From NCBI GenBank assembly GCA_947623305.1, contig CANQGQ010000001.1:62001-126000 (forward strand): DNA of 64,000 nt. Direction: 5' to 3'. The notes beneath the pieces are model-generated. The model did no database searches and had not been told where the DNA came from. It saw nothing but the letters and a program-made list of their open reading frames with translations. This stretch comes from an uncultured Alistipes sp. Lineage in GTDB: Bacteria; Bacteroidota; Bacteroidia; Bacteroidales; Rikenellaceae. Shown here in pieces: positions 38,334-47,565 of this stretch; the stretch's first letter is position 1, and every line of letters starts with the position of its first letter. The position numbers and the translations under genes were made by a program.

Positions 38334-39533
38334 TTACTCGACGTACAGCACCAATCCCTTGAGGTACTCGCCCTCGGGGTGGTAGATGTCGATGGGATGG
38401 TCGGCGGGTTGGGTCAATTGGTGCAAGATGCGCACCTTGCGGCCGGCGATCGCCGCAGCCGAAAAGACCGTCGTGCGGAACAACTCCTTCGAAACGGCCT
38501 GCGAGCAAGAAAAGGTAAAGAGAATGCCGCCCGCCCGAATCTGCGACAAAGCGCGAGCATTCAATCGTTTATACCCCTGCATGGCATTGCCCAGCACCTT
38601 GTGGTGTTTGGCGAAAGCCGGCGGATCGAGGATAATCAGATCGTACCGGTCGCCGATGTTCCGCAGATACTCCACAGCGTCCGCTGCCACCTCGCTATGC
38701 ACGACCCCGTCGCCGAAATTCAACCGGATATTCTCCGAAGCCAAAGCCACGGCACGCTCCGACGAATCGACCGAGCAAACCTCCTTGGCCCCGCCCGCAA
38801 GCGCATAGACCGAAAATCCGCCCGTATAACAGAATGTATTGAGCACTGTCCGTCCGCTGGCGTACCGTTTCACTAACTCGCGATTTTCGCGCTGGTCGAG
38901 GAAGAAGCCGGTTTTCTGCCCCTGCTCCCAATTCACCAGGAAGTGTTCACCGTGCTCCGAAACCACCTGCGGCACAGCTGCCGGACCGCCCCACAGATAG
39001 CCGTCGACGGCCCCCAAATCGGCCTTAAAAGGCAAGGTCTGCGACGATTTGTCGTAAATGGCTTCGATCCGGTCGCCGTAAACCGACCGAATGGCCGCAG
39101 CGATCTCCAAACGCGAACGGTACATTCCCACCGAATGGCACTGCACGACGGCCGTATGACCGTAAATGTCGGCGACCAATCCGGGCAGGCCGTCGCCCTC
39201 GCCGTGCACCAACCGGTAACAATCGGTCTCGGAGCTGTCGACCAGGCCCAACGTACGCCGCACGTCGAATGCCACGGAGATGCGGCGGCACCACCAAGCC
39301 GAATCAATGGGCTCCCGCTCGAACGAGAGCACCCGCACAGCGATGGAACCGATCTGATAATGGCCCACAGCGATGAACGTCCGCGCGTGGTCGTACACCT
39401 CGACCAAAGCCCCCTCGACGATGTCGGCCTCCTCCTCGGCCTCGATGAAGTCGATAGCACCGGAGAAGATCCACGGATGCCGACGCATCAACGACTCCTC
39501 CTTACCCCGTTTGAGTATAATTCTCGGTACCAT
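38334..39533 (-). CDS. rlmI: 23S rRNA (cytosine-C5)-methyltransferase RlmI-type
   Basis: 399 residues: an N-terminal PUA domain (LKRGKEESLMRRHPWIFSGA), then a Rossmann methyltransferase domain with motif I NTFCYTGGFSVYALAGG, ILDPPAFAKH, and FSCSQAVSKELF near the end. This architecture matches RlmI, which makes m5C1962 in 23S rRNA. The ATG at 39533 is preceded by TTAATAAAA. It follows the DEDDy exonuclease gene by 21 nt, suggesting co-transcription. Confidence 0.88.
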   Translation of the reverse strand: MVPRIILKRGKEESLMRRHPWIFSGAIDFIEAEEEADIVEGALVEVYDHARTFIAVGHYQIGSIAVRVLSFEREPIDSAWWCRRISVAFDVRRTLGLVDSSETDCYRLVHGEGDGLPGLVADIYGHTAVVQCHSVGMYRSRLEIAAAIRSVYGDRIEAIYDKSSQTLPFKADLGAVDGYLWGGPAAVPQVVSEHGEHFLVNWEQGQKTGFFLDQRENRELVKRYASGRTVLNTFCYTGGFSVYALAGGAKEVCSVDSSERAVALASENIRLNFGDGVVHSEVAADAVEYLRNIGDRYDLIILDPPAFAKHHKVLGNAMQGYKRLNARALSQIRAGGILFTFSCSQAVSKELFRTTVFSAAAIAGRKVRILHQLTQPADHPIDIYHPEGEYLKGLVLYVE

Positions 39534-39554
39534 TTTTATTAATGCGTCCCGCTT

Positions 39555-40136
39555 TTACTTCGACAACCGATTGTAAATCTGCACGCAGACCCACGCATCG
39601 GTCGCCGCATAAAGCGCCTGTTTGTCCGTCAGGGTCTGAGCCTCCCAGTTGCTCAACCGCTGGGCCTTCGACACGCGCTGACCCAGGACGATCGCCGACA
39701 TTTTGCGCACGCTTTTCTCCTCGATGCCCCTCTGCGGTGCGAGCGTCTGCAAATCGACGAACCCGCCCTCGCGGAAATGGCGCAACCGCCGCAAAGCCCG
39801 CAAATCGCCTGCAACGGCAGCCCCGACCTTCAGAATCTGTTTGTCTTCCAAGAGGTCGATCAAGGGTTTCGCCAGCGGAATGCGGTTCAATCGAAACAGA
39901 AAAGCGACCTCCTGCGTCGCAAGCTGGAGCAGGGCCACCCGATAGGTTACCCCCGCGCGGAACGACGGACGGGTCTCGGTATCGAATCCGATGATCGAAG
40001 CGCGTCGCAACTCCTGACAGGCCGCTTCGATGTCGCGCTCCGTGTCGATGATGCGGATCGGCCCCGCAAATTCGATGGCGGGGAGCAAAGCGGTCTCTTC
40101 GTTGCTTATTTTGGCGAGAAAAGGGCTGGATTCCAT
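39555..40136 (-). CDS. RNase D-like DEDDy 3'-5' exonuclease domain protein
   Basis: 193-residue single-domain exonuclease. DEDDy acidic residues can be placed: GFDTETRPSF (first Asp/Glu), VAGDLRAL (third) and YAATDAWV (Tyr-x3-Asp). It lacks the HRDC domains of full RNase D, as many Bacteroidota homologues do. Possible roles are tRNA or small RNA 3' trimming, or DNA processing; not determined. The start at 40136 follows a TACTTTTG box by about 20 nt; a longer reading upstream lies inside recQ and is rejected. Confidence 0.85.
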   Translation of the reverse strand: MESSPFLAKISNEETALLPAIEFAGPIRIIDTERDIEAACQELRRASIIGFDTETRPSFRAGVTYRVALLQLATQEVAFLFRLNRIPLAKPLIDLLEDKQILKVGAAVAGDLRALRRLRHFREGGFVDLQTLAPQRGIEEKSVRKMSAIVLGQRVSKAQRLSNWEAQTLTDKQALYAATDAWVCVQIYNRLSK

Positions 40137-40155
40137 TCGGGCGAAAAAATTCGCA

Positions 40156-40163
40156 CAAAAGTA
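40156..40163 (-). promoter_or_regulatory. -7 box (TACTTTTG) for the DEDDy exonuclease gene
   Basis: TAnnTTTG box in the 41-nt gap after recQ, so the exonuclease and rlmI can be expressed apart from recQ. Confidence 0.55.
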
Positions 40164-40177
40164 GCAAAAAAATCCGC

Positions 40178-42136
40178 TCACTCGGGCCGATCGCCGATTT
40201 TTTTCACCGTTCCGTCGGACTGCATGCCGAGGATGCCCCGGTCGATCAGTGTGCGGAGCAATTCGGCGGCCCGTTCGGGCGGGCAGGGCAATCCGGCACA
40301 AAGCGTCCGCGGATCGGCCGGCCCGGCATCGAGCCGATGCAACAATTCGTCGCGCAAAGCCGCATCCGACCGACCGTCCGATGCCGTCCCCGATCGTTCG
40401 GCGGCCCGTTGCTTCTCCTCGCGTCGACGAGCCAGGCAACAATCGCAAATGCCGCACGGTTCGGCGTCCTCTCCGCCGAAATACTCGTCCAACACGACGC
40501 TGCGGCACCGTGTATCGTTCGACGCATAGGCGAGCATGTGTTCGAACCGTTCCTGCGTCAACGCCAGCCGGCGGGCATAGGTTTCGGGAGCGATATAAAG
40601 GTCGGCGCGCGGCAGCCGCTCCTCGTCGAAATAGAGCAGCGGCGAACGGTTCGACGGAATGTAACGGATGACGCGCAACTGCCACAGGCGTTTCAACAAC
40701 TCTTTGACCCGCTCCACCGTGTAGCCGCTCCACGTGGCTAATTCGCCTTCGTCGATCGGTCGAAAATCGGTGAAAACCCCGTTGTAAAGCCGCAGCAGCG
40801 TCCGGATGAAATGATCGAGGTCGTCGCGCCGGACCCGCAGCTTGTAGAGATCGTCGCGACTGACGCAGAACATCACCCGCGCCGGATGATCCTGCGCATC
40901 GGTGAGGGTCAGATAACCGTTCTGCTGCAACAATTTCAGCGCACTCTGCACCGTACCGGCATAAAGGTGTTCGTGCGCGCAAAATTCGTAGATATTGAAG
41001 AGCACCGACGCGCCGGCCCCGTCGCCGATGCCGATTTGCAGATAGGAGCAGACGCGTTCATAAATATCCTTGACCTGCTCCAAAGGCGGGAACTCCTGCT
41101 TGAAGCGGCGGGCGATGCGGTCGGCATCGTCCGAAGCGACCAGCAGCAAGGCGTAGGCCCGCTTGCCGTCGCGCCCCGCACGACCCGCCTCCTGGTAATA
41201 ACTTTCCAGCGAATCGCACATCGAATAGTGCACGACGAACCGCACATCGGGTTTGTCGATTCCCATTCCGAACGCGTTGGTCGCCACCATCACCCGCACC
41301 TTGCCGCGCAGCCACTCCTCCTGACGCGCCGAACGTTCGGCATGTCCCAGACCGCCGTGATAGGCCGTTGCGGCGATTCCGGCCTCGCGCAACGTCTCGG
41401 CCAGCTGTTCGGTACCCTCGCGCGTACGCATGTAGACGATGCCGGAACCTGCGACATGCTGCAATAAACGCATCAATTGTGCGTTCTTATCATCGGTATG
41501 GCGCACGCTGTAAGAGAGGTTGGGACGTCGGAAATCACCGCGCACGACATGCGGTTCGGCGAATTTCAGATGGTACTGGATGTCCTCGGCCACGCGCGGC
41601 GTCGCCGAAGCGGTCAGCGCCAGCACGGGCACGCCAGGCAGCTTTTCGCGCAATTCGGCGATCCGGAGATAGGAGGGCCGGAAGTCGTAGCCCCACTGCG
41701 AAATGCAATGCGCCTCGTCGACGGCGATCAACGAGACGTCCATCCGCACGACGCGCAGCCGGAAGGCCTCGGAGGCCAACCGTTCGGGCGCCACGTAGAG
41801 GAATTTCACATCGCCGTAGACGCAGTTGTCCAGCGCGATGTCCAGCTGCCGCGGCGAAAGGCCTGCATGAACGGCGACGGCCGGAATCCGCAACGCCCGC
41901 AACCGGTCGACCTGGTCTTTCATCAGAGCGATGAGCGGCGTTACGACGATGCACAGCCCCTCGCGGGCCAGCGTCGGCACCTGATAGGTCAACGACTTGC
42001 CGCCGCCCGTCGGCATCAGCGCCAGCGTATCGCGACCGTCCAACACAGCGCGGATGATCCGCTCCTGCACGGAGCGGAATTCCGTGTACCCCCAATACCG
42101 TTCGAGAACGGTCTGTATGTCGGCGGGCTGTCCCAT
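40178..42136 (-). CDS. recQ: ATP-dependent DNA helicase RecQ
   Basis: 652-residue 3'-5' DNA helicase for repair and recombination. Walker A LMPTGGGKSLTYQ, DEAH-type box VDEAHC, the aromatic-rich loop WGYDFRPSY, and helicase C motifs (TNAFGMGIDKPDVRFVVHY, QEAGRAGRDG) are present. A cysteine cluster, CGICDCC (from Cys561), lies much nearer the C-terminus than the zinc site of E. coli RecQ (about residues 380-403). There is no obvious HRDC domain; the end looks like a small winged helix. The promoter box suggests a leaderless or nearly leaderless mRNA. Confidence 0.94.
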   Translation of the reverse strand: MGQPADIQTVLERYWGYTEFRSVQERIIRAVLDGRDTLALMPTGGGKSLTYQVPTLAREGLCIVVTPLIALMKDQVDRLRALRIPAVAVHAGLSPRQLDIALDNCVYGDVKFLYVAPERLASEAFRLRVVRMDVSLIAVDEAHCISQWGYDFRPSYLRIAELREKLPGVPVLALTASATPRVAEDIQYHLKFAEPHVVRGDFRRPNLSYSVRHTDDKNAQLMRLLQHVAGSGIVYMRTREGTEQLAETLREAGIAATAYHGGLGHAERSARQEEWLRGKVRVMVATNAFGMGIDKPDVRFVVHYSMCDSLESYYQEAGRAGRDGKRAYALLLVASDDADRIARRFKQEFPPLEQVKDIYERVCSYLQIGIGDGAGASVLFNIYEFCAHEHLYAGTVQSALKLLQQNGYLTLTDAQDHPARVMFCVSRDDLYKLRVRRDDLDHFIRTLLRLYNGVFTDFRPIDEGELATWSGYTVERVKELLKRLWQLRVIRYIPSNRSPLLYFDEERLPRADLYIAPETYARRLALTQERFEHMLAYASNDTRCRSVVLDEYFGGEDAEPCGICDCCLARRREEKQRAAERSGTASDGRSDAALRDELLHRLDAGPADPRTLCAGLPCPPERAAELLRTLIDRGILGMQSDGTVKKIGDRPE

Positions 42137-42140
42137 AGTA

Positions 42141-42148
42141 CAAAGGTA
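42141..42148 (-). promoter_or_regulatory. -7 box (TACCTTTG) abutting the recQ start codon
   Basis: Exact TAnnTTTG box ending only 4 nt before the recQ ATG (minus strand reads TACCTTTG-TACT-ATG). With normal spacing the transcript would begin at or within a few bases of the ATG. Confidence 0.6.
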
Positions 42149-42201
42149 CGCATTCGGCGAAAAATTAAAAGCGAAATGTTCCGTTTCTTCCGATAATTCA
42201 T

Positions 42202-42209
42202 TATTTTTG
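42202..42209 (+). promoter_or_regulatory. -7 box (TATTTTTG) for the metal-handling operon
   Basis: TAnnTTTG box 20 nt before the ATG at 42230; no clear -33 element was identified. Confidence 0.6.
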
Positions 42210-42229
42210 CATCCGGAAATGACGCTGCG

Positions 42230-42664
42230 ATGAAACGAACGCGTTACATAGCCTGCTGGCTGCTGGTCGTCTATCTATTGACGGCCATCGGGCCTGCGTG
42301 GGCTTCGCTCGCCTGCCGGTGCTGGGTCATGACAGCCCGCACCGAGGCGGTCGACGAGCATCATCACGGCCACGACGGCTGTTGCCGGCACAGCTTGACC
42401 CGTACGACGTCGGAGCAATCCGCCTGGGAGACTCCGTGCTGCACCGACCGACACTCGACCGAAATCGCCCTCTATACCAAAGGACACGACGACCGCACGG
42501 ATCGCTTCGTCCTGCCGGTACTCACAGCTTTGCTGCCAGACGAGCTTCCGACCGTTGCGCCGGACGCACCGCTTATCGACCGCTCGGTCGATCGCCGCAC
42601 GCCTTTCCTTTGTCATGGCAGCGTACGCTGCACGGGTCTGCGCGCCCCTCCTGCACAAATCTGA
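42230..42664 (+). CDS. Hypothetical exported Cys/His-rich protein
   Basis: Not recognised as a named family. 144 residues with a signal peptide (MKRTRYIACWLLVVYLLTA, cleavage probably after AWA). The mature N-terminal part is unusually rich in metal-binding residues: CRCW, then EHHHGHDGCCRH, then CCTDRH. A second hydrophobic stretch (FVLPVLTALLP) and a Cys pair near the end follow. It lies upstream of a TonB-dependent receptor and an HMA protein, so a role in envelope metal (copper or zinc) handling is inferred. Confidence 0.7.
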   Translation: MKRTRYIACWLLVVYLLTAIGPAWASLACRCWVMTARTEAVDEHHHGHDGCCRHSLTRTTSEQSAWETPCCTDRHSTEIALYTKGHDDRTDRFVLPVLTALLPDELPTVAPDAPLIDRSVDRRTPFLCHGSVRCTGLRAPPAQI

Positions 42665-42781
42665 TCGGTTTTCGGACATTCCCACGTCCGGCCTCGGGGA
42701 TCTTTTCCGAATCCCCGAAGAAATATCCGCCTGTCCGTTCCGACGAGACAGGGGAACTTCATCCACGTAAATAACCATGTT

Positions 42782-45112
42782 ATGAAACGATACGAATCAA
42801 CCCTCGCATGCCTGATCGCGCTCTTTGCCGGTTCGACGCTTCGGGCCCAAGAGCTGCAAGGCACGGTATGCGACACGGAAAAACAACCGCTCGTCGGTGC
42901 GGCGGTCTATTGGGCCGGCACGACCGTCGGCGCATCGGCCGATGTCGATGGCCGCTTCCGCCTGCACCGCGTGAAGGGATACGACCGATTGGTCGCCACC
43001 TATTTGGGTTACATCAACGATACGCTGCAAATCGCCCCCGGCGTCGAACGGGCCGACTTCGCTCTGCAAGCCGAAGACGTCGCCTTGGAAAGCGTTACGA
43101 TCGAAGGCAACTTGAGCGGCAATTATATTAAGCGGGACGGATTGCTGAAGAACGAAACCATCTCGTTCGCCGGACTGTGCAAAATGGCCTGCTGCAATCT
43201 GGCCGAATCGTTCGAAAATTCGGCTTCGGTTACGGTCGGATACAGCGATGCCATATCGGGTGCCCGTCAAATCAAGATGCTGGGCCTTGCGGGCACCTAC
43301 ACGCAGATTCTCGACGAAAACCGCCCCATCATGCGCGGATTGAGCGCTCCCTACGGGTTGAGCTACACGCCGGGCATGTGGCTCAATTCGATCCAGGTGT
43401 CGAAGGGCGTCGCGTCGGTTACGGCGGGCCACGAAGCCATCACGGGCCAGATCAATCTCGAACACCGCAAGCCGACCGACCAAGAACGGCTCTTCTTGAA
43501 TCTTTATTTAGACGACGAATTGCGGCCCGAAATCAACCTGACGTCGGCTTTTCCGGTAACGAAAGACCAGAAACTGACGAGCATCCTGCTGCTGCACGGT
43601 TCGATGGACACCGATGCCCGCAAGATGGATCACAATCACGACGGATTCCGCGACCTGCCGAAAAGCGACCAGATCAACATCGCGAACAAATGGCTCTACT
43701 CGGCCGACAACGGCATGCAGATTCGGTGGGGCTGGAAGTTCGTGCAGGAGAACCGGTTGGGCGGCATGTACGACTACAAAAAATCCATGCGCGACGAGAT
43801 GCAGACCGGCTGGGACACCCCCGGCACGCTCTACGGCTCGCACATCCGCAACCGCAATGCCAACGGCTATCTGAAGATCGGCATGCCCGTAGGCGCGGCG
43901 GTCTATGACGAAGCGGAGGAGGACGAACTGCGCTCGAACATCGCTTTCGTCGCCGACTTCGACCACTTCGACGAGGATGCCTACTTCGGGCTGAACGACT
44001 ACACGGGCAACGAGAACTCGCTGTCGGTCAACTTGATGTACAACCACTATTTCACGCACCGGTCGTCGTTCATCGTAGGTATTCAAGGACACTTACAATA
44101 CTTCCGCGAAAATCTGGAAAACCGTACCCCGTGGATTACCGACGATCCGCAACGCTCCTACAATTTCGACCGCAATGAGCGCGAAGCCGGTGCCTATGCG
44201 GAGTACACCTACACGATCAAGGATAAATTCTCGATCGTGGCCGGCATCCGCGGCGACTACAACCACTATTACGACCGGTTCTTCGTTACGCCGCGCGGCC
44301 ACCTGCGGTGGAACATCACCCCGTCGACCACGCTGCGGGCATCGGCCGGTTTGGGCTACCGCTCGACCAACCTCCTCACCGACAACATCGGAGCATTGGC
44401 CACGGGCCGGCGCATCGGATTCCTGGACACGGATTTCGCGGGGCTCGACCGCATGGAGAAGGCACTCACCGTCGGCGGCAGCTTGACGCAGAGCTTCCAG
44501 TTGGTGCGGGAAAGCGACGCGACGCTGAGTTTCGATTTCTTCCGCACGCAATTCGACCATTCGGTCGTAACCGACCAAGAGTACGACCCGACGGCGATCC
44601 TGTTCTACGGTTCGGACGGTCGCAGCTACACGGACACCTATCAGATCGACTTCACGTGGACGCCGGTCGATCGGTTCGACATCTTCGCGACGTTCCGCTA
44701 CACAGATAGCGAGATGGCCATCGCACGCCCCGACGGCACGGTGGCGCACGTCGAACGACCGTTGGTAAGCGAATACAAAACGCTGCTCAACCTCCAGTAT
44801 GCCACGAAGTTCCGTCGGTGGGTGTTCGATGCGACGGCACAGCTCAACGGCCCCATGCGCATCCCGACGCAGACGGGCGACCTGGCCGATACCTATTGGT
44901 CGCCGCGCTATCCGATTTTCTTCGCGCAGGTAACCCGCAAAATCGGCAAATTCGACCTCTATGCGGGCTGCGAGAACATCGGCGACTACCGGCAACACGA
45001 CCCGATTCTGCATGCCGACGCCCCCTTCTCGACGGGATTCAACTCGATGAATGTCTGGGGTCCGCTCATGGGCCGCAAGTTCTACATCGGTCTCCGCCTG
45101 AACATTTATTAA
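42782..45112 (+). CDS. TonB-dependent outer-membrane receptor, probable metal or metallophore uptake
   Basis: 776 residues: signal peptide to about residue 22 (LRAQ), a carboxypeptidase-like regulatory domain (about 23-95: LQGTVCDTEKQPLVGAAVYW), a plug domain with MLGLAGTYTQILDENRPIMRG split by short segments, then a beta barrel ending in MGRKFYIGLRLNIY (terminal aromatic). The plug contains CKMACCN, a Cys-rich segment. No SusD partner follows, so it is not a glycan-uptake (SusCD) system. The HMA protein downstream and the Cys/His-rich protein upstream point to copper or another soft metal, though the ligand is not determined. Confidence 0.9.
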   Translation: MKRYESTLACLIALFAGSTLRAQELQGTVCDTEKQPLVGAAVYWAGTTVGASADVDGRFRLHRVKGYDRLVATYLGYINDTLQIAPGVERADFALQAEDVALESVTIEGNLSGNYIKRDGLLKNETISFAGLCKMACCNLAESFENSASVTVGYSDAISGARQIKMLGLAGTYTQILDENRPIMRGLSAPYGLSYTPGMWLNSIQVSKGVASVTAGHEAITGQINLEHRKPTDQERLFLNLYLDDELRPEINLTSAFPVTKDQKLTSILLLHGSMDTDARKMDHNHDGFRDLPKSDQINIANKWLYSADNGMQIRWGWKFVQENRLGGMYDYKKSMRDEMQTGWDTPGTLYGSHIRNRNANGYLKIGMPVGAAVYDEAEEDELRSNIAFVADFDHFDEDAYFGLNDYTGNENSLSVNLMYNHYFTHRSSFIVGIQGHLQYFRENLENRTPWITDDPQRSYNFDRNEREAGAYAEYTYTIKDKFSIVAGIRGDYNHYYDRFFVTPRGHLRWNITPSTTLRASAGLGYRSTNLLTDNIGALATGRRIGFLDTDFAGLDRMEKALTVGGSLTQSFQLVRESDATLSFDFFRTQFDHSVVTDQEYDPTAILFYGSDGRSYTDTYQIDFTWTPVDRFDIFATFRYTDSEMAIARPDGTVAHVERPLVSEYKTLLNLQYATKFRRWVFDATAQLNGPMRIPTQTGDLADTYWSPRYPIFFAQVTRKIGKFDLYAGCENIGDYRQHDPILHADAPFSTGFNSMNVWGPLMGRKFYIGLRLNIY

Positions 45113-45166
45113 GGGGAAGGAGCCGGAACCTTATCGAAAAAACAAGAACCTAATCAGTCAATAAAA

Positions 45167-45478
45167 ATGAAAAAAATTTTAGTATTGTGCCTCGCCGCTC
45201 TGATGAGCGCAGGCGTGTGCGTCGCCGCGAAGCCCGACGCAAAGCAAACGACCAAAACGACGGTATTCGCAACGGACATCCACTGCGAGCATTGCGCCAG
45301 CAAGATTATGAACAACGTACCGGCGCTCGGCAAGGGAATCAAAGACGTGCAGATCGACGTGCCGACCAAAGAGGTAACGGTGGTTTACGACGCCTCAAAA
45401 AATTCGGACGAAAACATCGTCAAGGGATTCGCCAAACTGAAGGTCAAGGCTGAACCGAAACCCGCCACGAAAAAATAG
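45167..45478 (+). CDS. Exported heavy-metal-associated (HMA) domain protein
   Basis: 103-residue protein with a signal peptide (MKKILVLCLAALMSAGVCVA) and one HMA domain, metal site DIHCEHCASKI (CxxC), giving the fold of CopZ/Atx1-type metallochaperones but in the envelope. The C-terminus is Lys/Ala/Pro rich. It lies 54 nt after the receptor, behind an A-rich leader (CAATAAAA), and is followed by a terminator, so it closes the metal operon. Confidence 0.9.
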   Translation: MKKILVLCLAALMSAGVCVAAKPDAKQTTKTTVFATDIHCEHCASKIMNNVPALGKGIKDVQIDVPTKEVTVVYDASKNSDENIVKGFAKLKVKAEPKPATKK

Positions 45479-45505
45479 TCCGGCGCCGAACGGCGCAGGC
45501 AGACG

Positions 45506-45540
45506 AAAACCTCCGCACCTTTCGGGTGCAGAGGTTTTTT
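45506..45540 (+). terminator. Terminator of the metal-handling operon
   Basis: AAAACCTC and CGCACC pair with GGGTGC and GAGGTTTT around a TTTC loop (one bulged A), followed by T-rich sequence. The A/T arms also allow action towards the convergent yidC gene. Confidence 0.8.
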
Positions 45541-45610
45541 ATGTTGCATGAGGCGATGATGCAAGAACCGATTCATTTCGACGGCACGACCGAAAAGCCT
45601 CCGCCTTTCC

Positions 45611-47551
45611 CTACTTCCGCCGCGCGCGCTGCTGGGCCTCCTGTTGGCGGAGCAGCTCCTCGTAACGAAGCTGGAACTTCGATTTCTTGCCGTTCGACTT
45701 CTTCGCCGCAGCCGCCGCCATGATCGCCTGGATCTTGTCGTCGCTGACGAAGCGGCGCGTAATCAACGTCTGGGCGATGGTGAAGAGGTTGAACAACAGA
45801 TAGTAATAGCACAGACCGCTCGAATAGTCGTTGAAGATGCACAAGAGCATCAACGGCATGAAATAGAGCATCATGAACTTCATGCCGGCCATCTGCGGCT
45901 GCGACGAAGCGGACTGCTGGTAGCTGTAATAGGAGAACCCGAAGGTCGAAAGCGCCATCAACAGCGCGAACAACGAAACGTGATCGCCGTAGAACGGAAT
46001 CGAGAAGGGCAGATTCCACACGCTGTCGTACGAAGAAAGGTCATCCGACCACCAGAACGACTGCCCGCGCAACTCGATGGACGACGGAAAGAAACGGAAC
46101 AAGGCGAAAAGAATCGGCAACTGGAGCAACATCGGAATACAGCCGCTCAACGGGTTGATTCCGGCTTTGCGTTGCAGTTCCAGCGTCGCCTGCTGGCGTT
46201 TCATGGCATCCTCCTGCTTGGGGTACTTCTTCGCTAATTCGTCCATCTGCGGCTTAAGCAGCCGCATCTTGGCCATCGAGACGTAACTCCGATAGGTGAT
46301 CGGCGACAGCACCAATTTGACCAACACGACCAAAATCAAGATGATGATGCCGAAATTCGCAATGTAGTTGCGCAGGAAATCGAAGACCGGAATGACCACC
46401 CAGCGGTTGATCCATCCGAAGATGCCCCACCCCAGCGGCACGAGCCGTTCGAGGCAAAGGTCATCGACGCCATCGACGACCACTTTGCGCAGGATAGAAT
46501 ACTTGTTGGGGCCGAAGTAGAAGGCGAAATCGTAGGCCTCGGTCTGCGGCGTATAGGGCACGGTCATGCGGGCAGCGTAGTGCTTGATGAAACCCGAATC
46601 GGGCTGCGCCGTTTCGAACGAAAGATTCGCCGAAGCGACGTTCTGCGGAGCGATGAAGACCGACGAGAAAAACTGCTGTTTGAAAGCCACCCAATTGACC
46701 GACGTCGCAATCTCTTTCGATTTCGTACCGTCGCTCATGCCCAGCTCCTCGATGGATTGCTCGTCGGGGAACCGATACGAAAGCGTCGTGTACATGTTTT
46801 CGTTCTTGAAACCGCGTTCGTTCTGGTAGGAGGTGTTCGACCAGTCGATGCCGAAAGTGGTCTGATTGGCCATCTGCGGCGCCATGTCGATCAACTGCAC
46901 GTAGAAATCGACCAGGTAGTTCTCCGCCGGCGATTCACCGTTGCGCAGCGTATAGCGGTAGACCAAGGCAGCGCCGTCGGCCACGTCGAGCCGCATCGTA
47001 ACGGCCTGCGAGCCGTCCGGAAGCTCCGACACGGAGGGCGCGGAAAAAGTGTAATCCATCGTATTGACGGGGATGTTGTTCAATCCGTGTCGCAGATAGA
47101 ACGTCAAACCGAACCGGGCCGTTGCAGGGTCGAACAATTGTACCGGTTCGTGCCGTTCGCCGCGAGGGGCGTATTTGGTGTAATCCTTGAGCGTTACGCC
47201 GATGATCCGGCCGCCGCGCGTCGAAAAACGCACGATCATCACCTCGTTCTCGATTGCGAACTCTTCGGGCTGGGCCTCCGCAGCGGCAGCCAAAGAGGCG
47301 CCGACCACGCTTTCGAGCCTTGCCGACGACGGCGAATCGTCCGCAACGGGTCGCGGAGCGGCGACCTCGGTCGAATCGGCCACCACGGCGGGAGCGATCT
47401 CCGCCGCATGTGCCGCTGCCAACGAATCTTGGTAAGCCTGCCATTCGGCCATCTCCGTTTGATAACGTTTCTGTTCCCTGCCGTTGAAGTAGACGAACCC
47501 CACGAAGAGCACGCCCACCACAATGATCCCTATGATCGACTTCTTATCCAT
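45611..47551 (-). CDS. yidC: Membrane protein insertase YidC
   Basis: 646-residue inner-membrane insertase for Sec-dependent and independent proteins. An N-terminal anchor helix (IIGIIVVGVLFVGFVYF) is followed by a large periplasmic domain (to about residue 350) and the conserved five-helix core near the C-terminus (GWGIFGWINRW, RLLKPQMDELAKKYPKQ, AGINPLSGCIPMLLQLPI). The C-terminus is strongly basic (LRQQEAQQRARRK), as in homologues that bind ribosomes. Lies 14 nt after pyrG. Confidence 0.96.
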   Translation of the reverse strand: MDKKSIIGIIVVGVLFVGFVYFNGREQKRYQTEMAEWQAYQDSLAAAHAAEIAPAVVADSTEVAAPRPVADDSPSSARLESVVGASLAAAAEAQPEEFAIENEVMIVRFSTRGGRIIGVTLKDYTKYAPRGERHEPVQLFDPATARFGLTFYLRHGLNNIPVNTMDYTFSAPSVSELPDGSQAVTMRLDVADGAALVYRYTLRNGESPAENYLVDFYVQLIDMAPQMANQTTFGIDWSNTSYQNERGFKNENMYTTLSYRFPDEQSIEELGMSDGTKSKEIATSVNWVAFKQQFFSSVFIAPQNVASANLSFETAQPDSGFIKHYAARMTVPYTPQTEAYDFAFYFGPNKYSILRKVVVDGVDDLCLERLVPLGWGIFGWINRWVVIPVFDFLRNYIANFGIIILILVVLVKLVLSPITYRSYVSMAKMRLLKPQMDELAKKYPKQEDAMKRQQATLELQRKAGINPLSGCIPMLLQLPILFALFRFFPSSIELRGQSFWWSDDLSSYDSVWNLPFSIPFYGDHVSLFALLMALSTFGFSYYSYQQSASSQPQMAGMKFMMLYFMPLMLLCIFNDYSSGLCYYYLLFNLFTIAQTLITRRFVSDDKIQAIMAAAAAKKSNGKKSKFQLRYEELLRQQEAQQRARRK

Positions 47552-47565
47552 TTACCTGTTACCTG

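Noticed and set aside
42782..45112. SusC-type glycan importer
   Set aside because: No SusD-like gene follows and the protein is shorter than typical SusC; the neighbours are metal-binding proteins.
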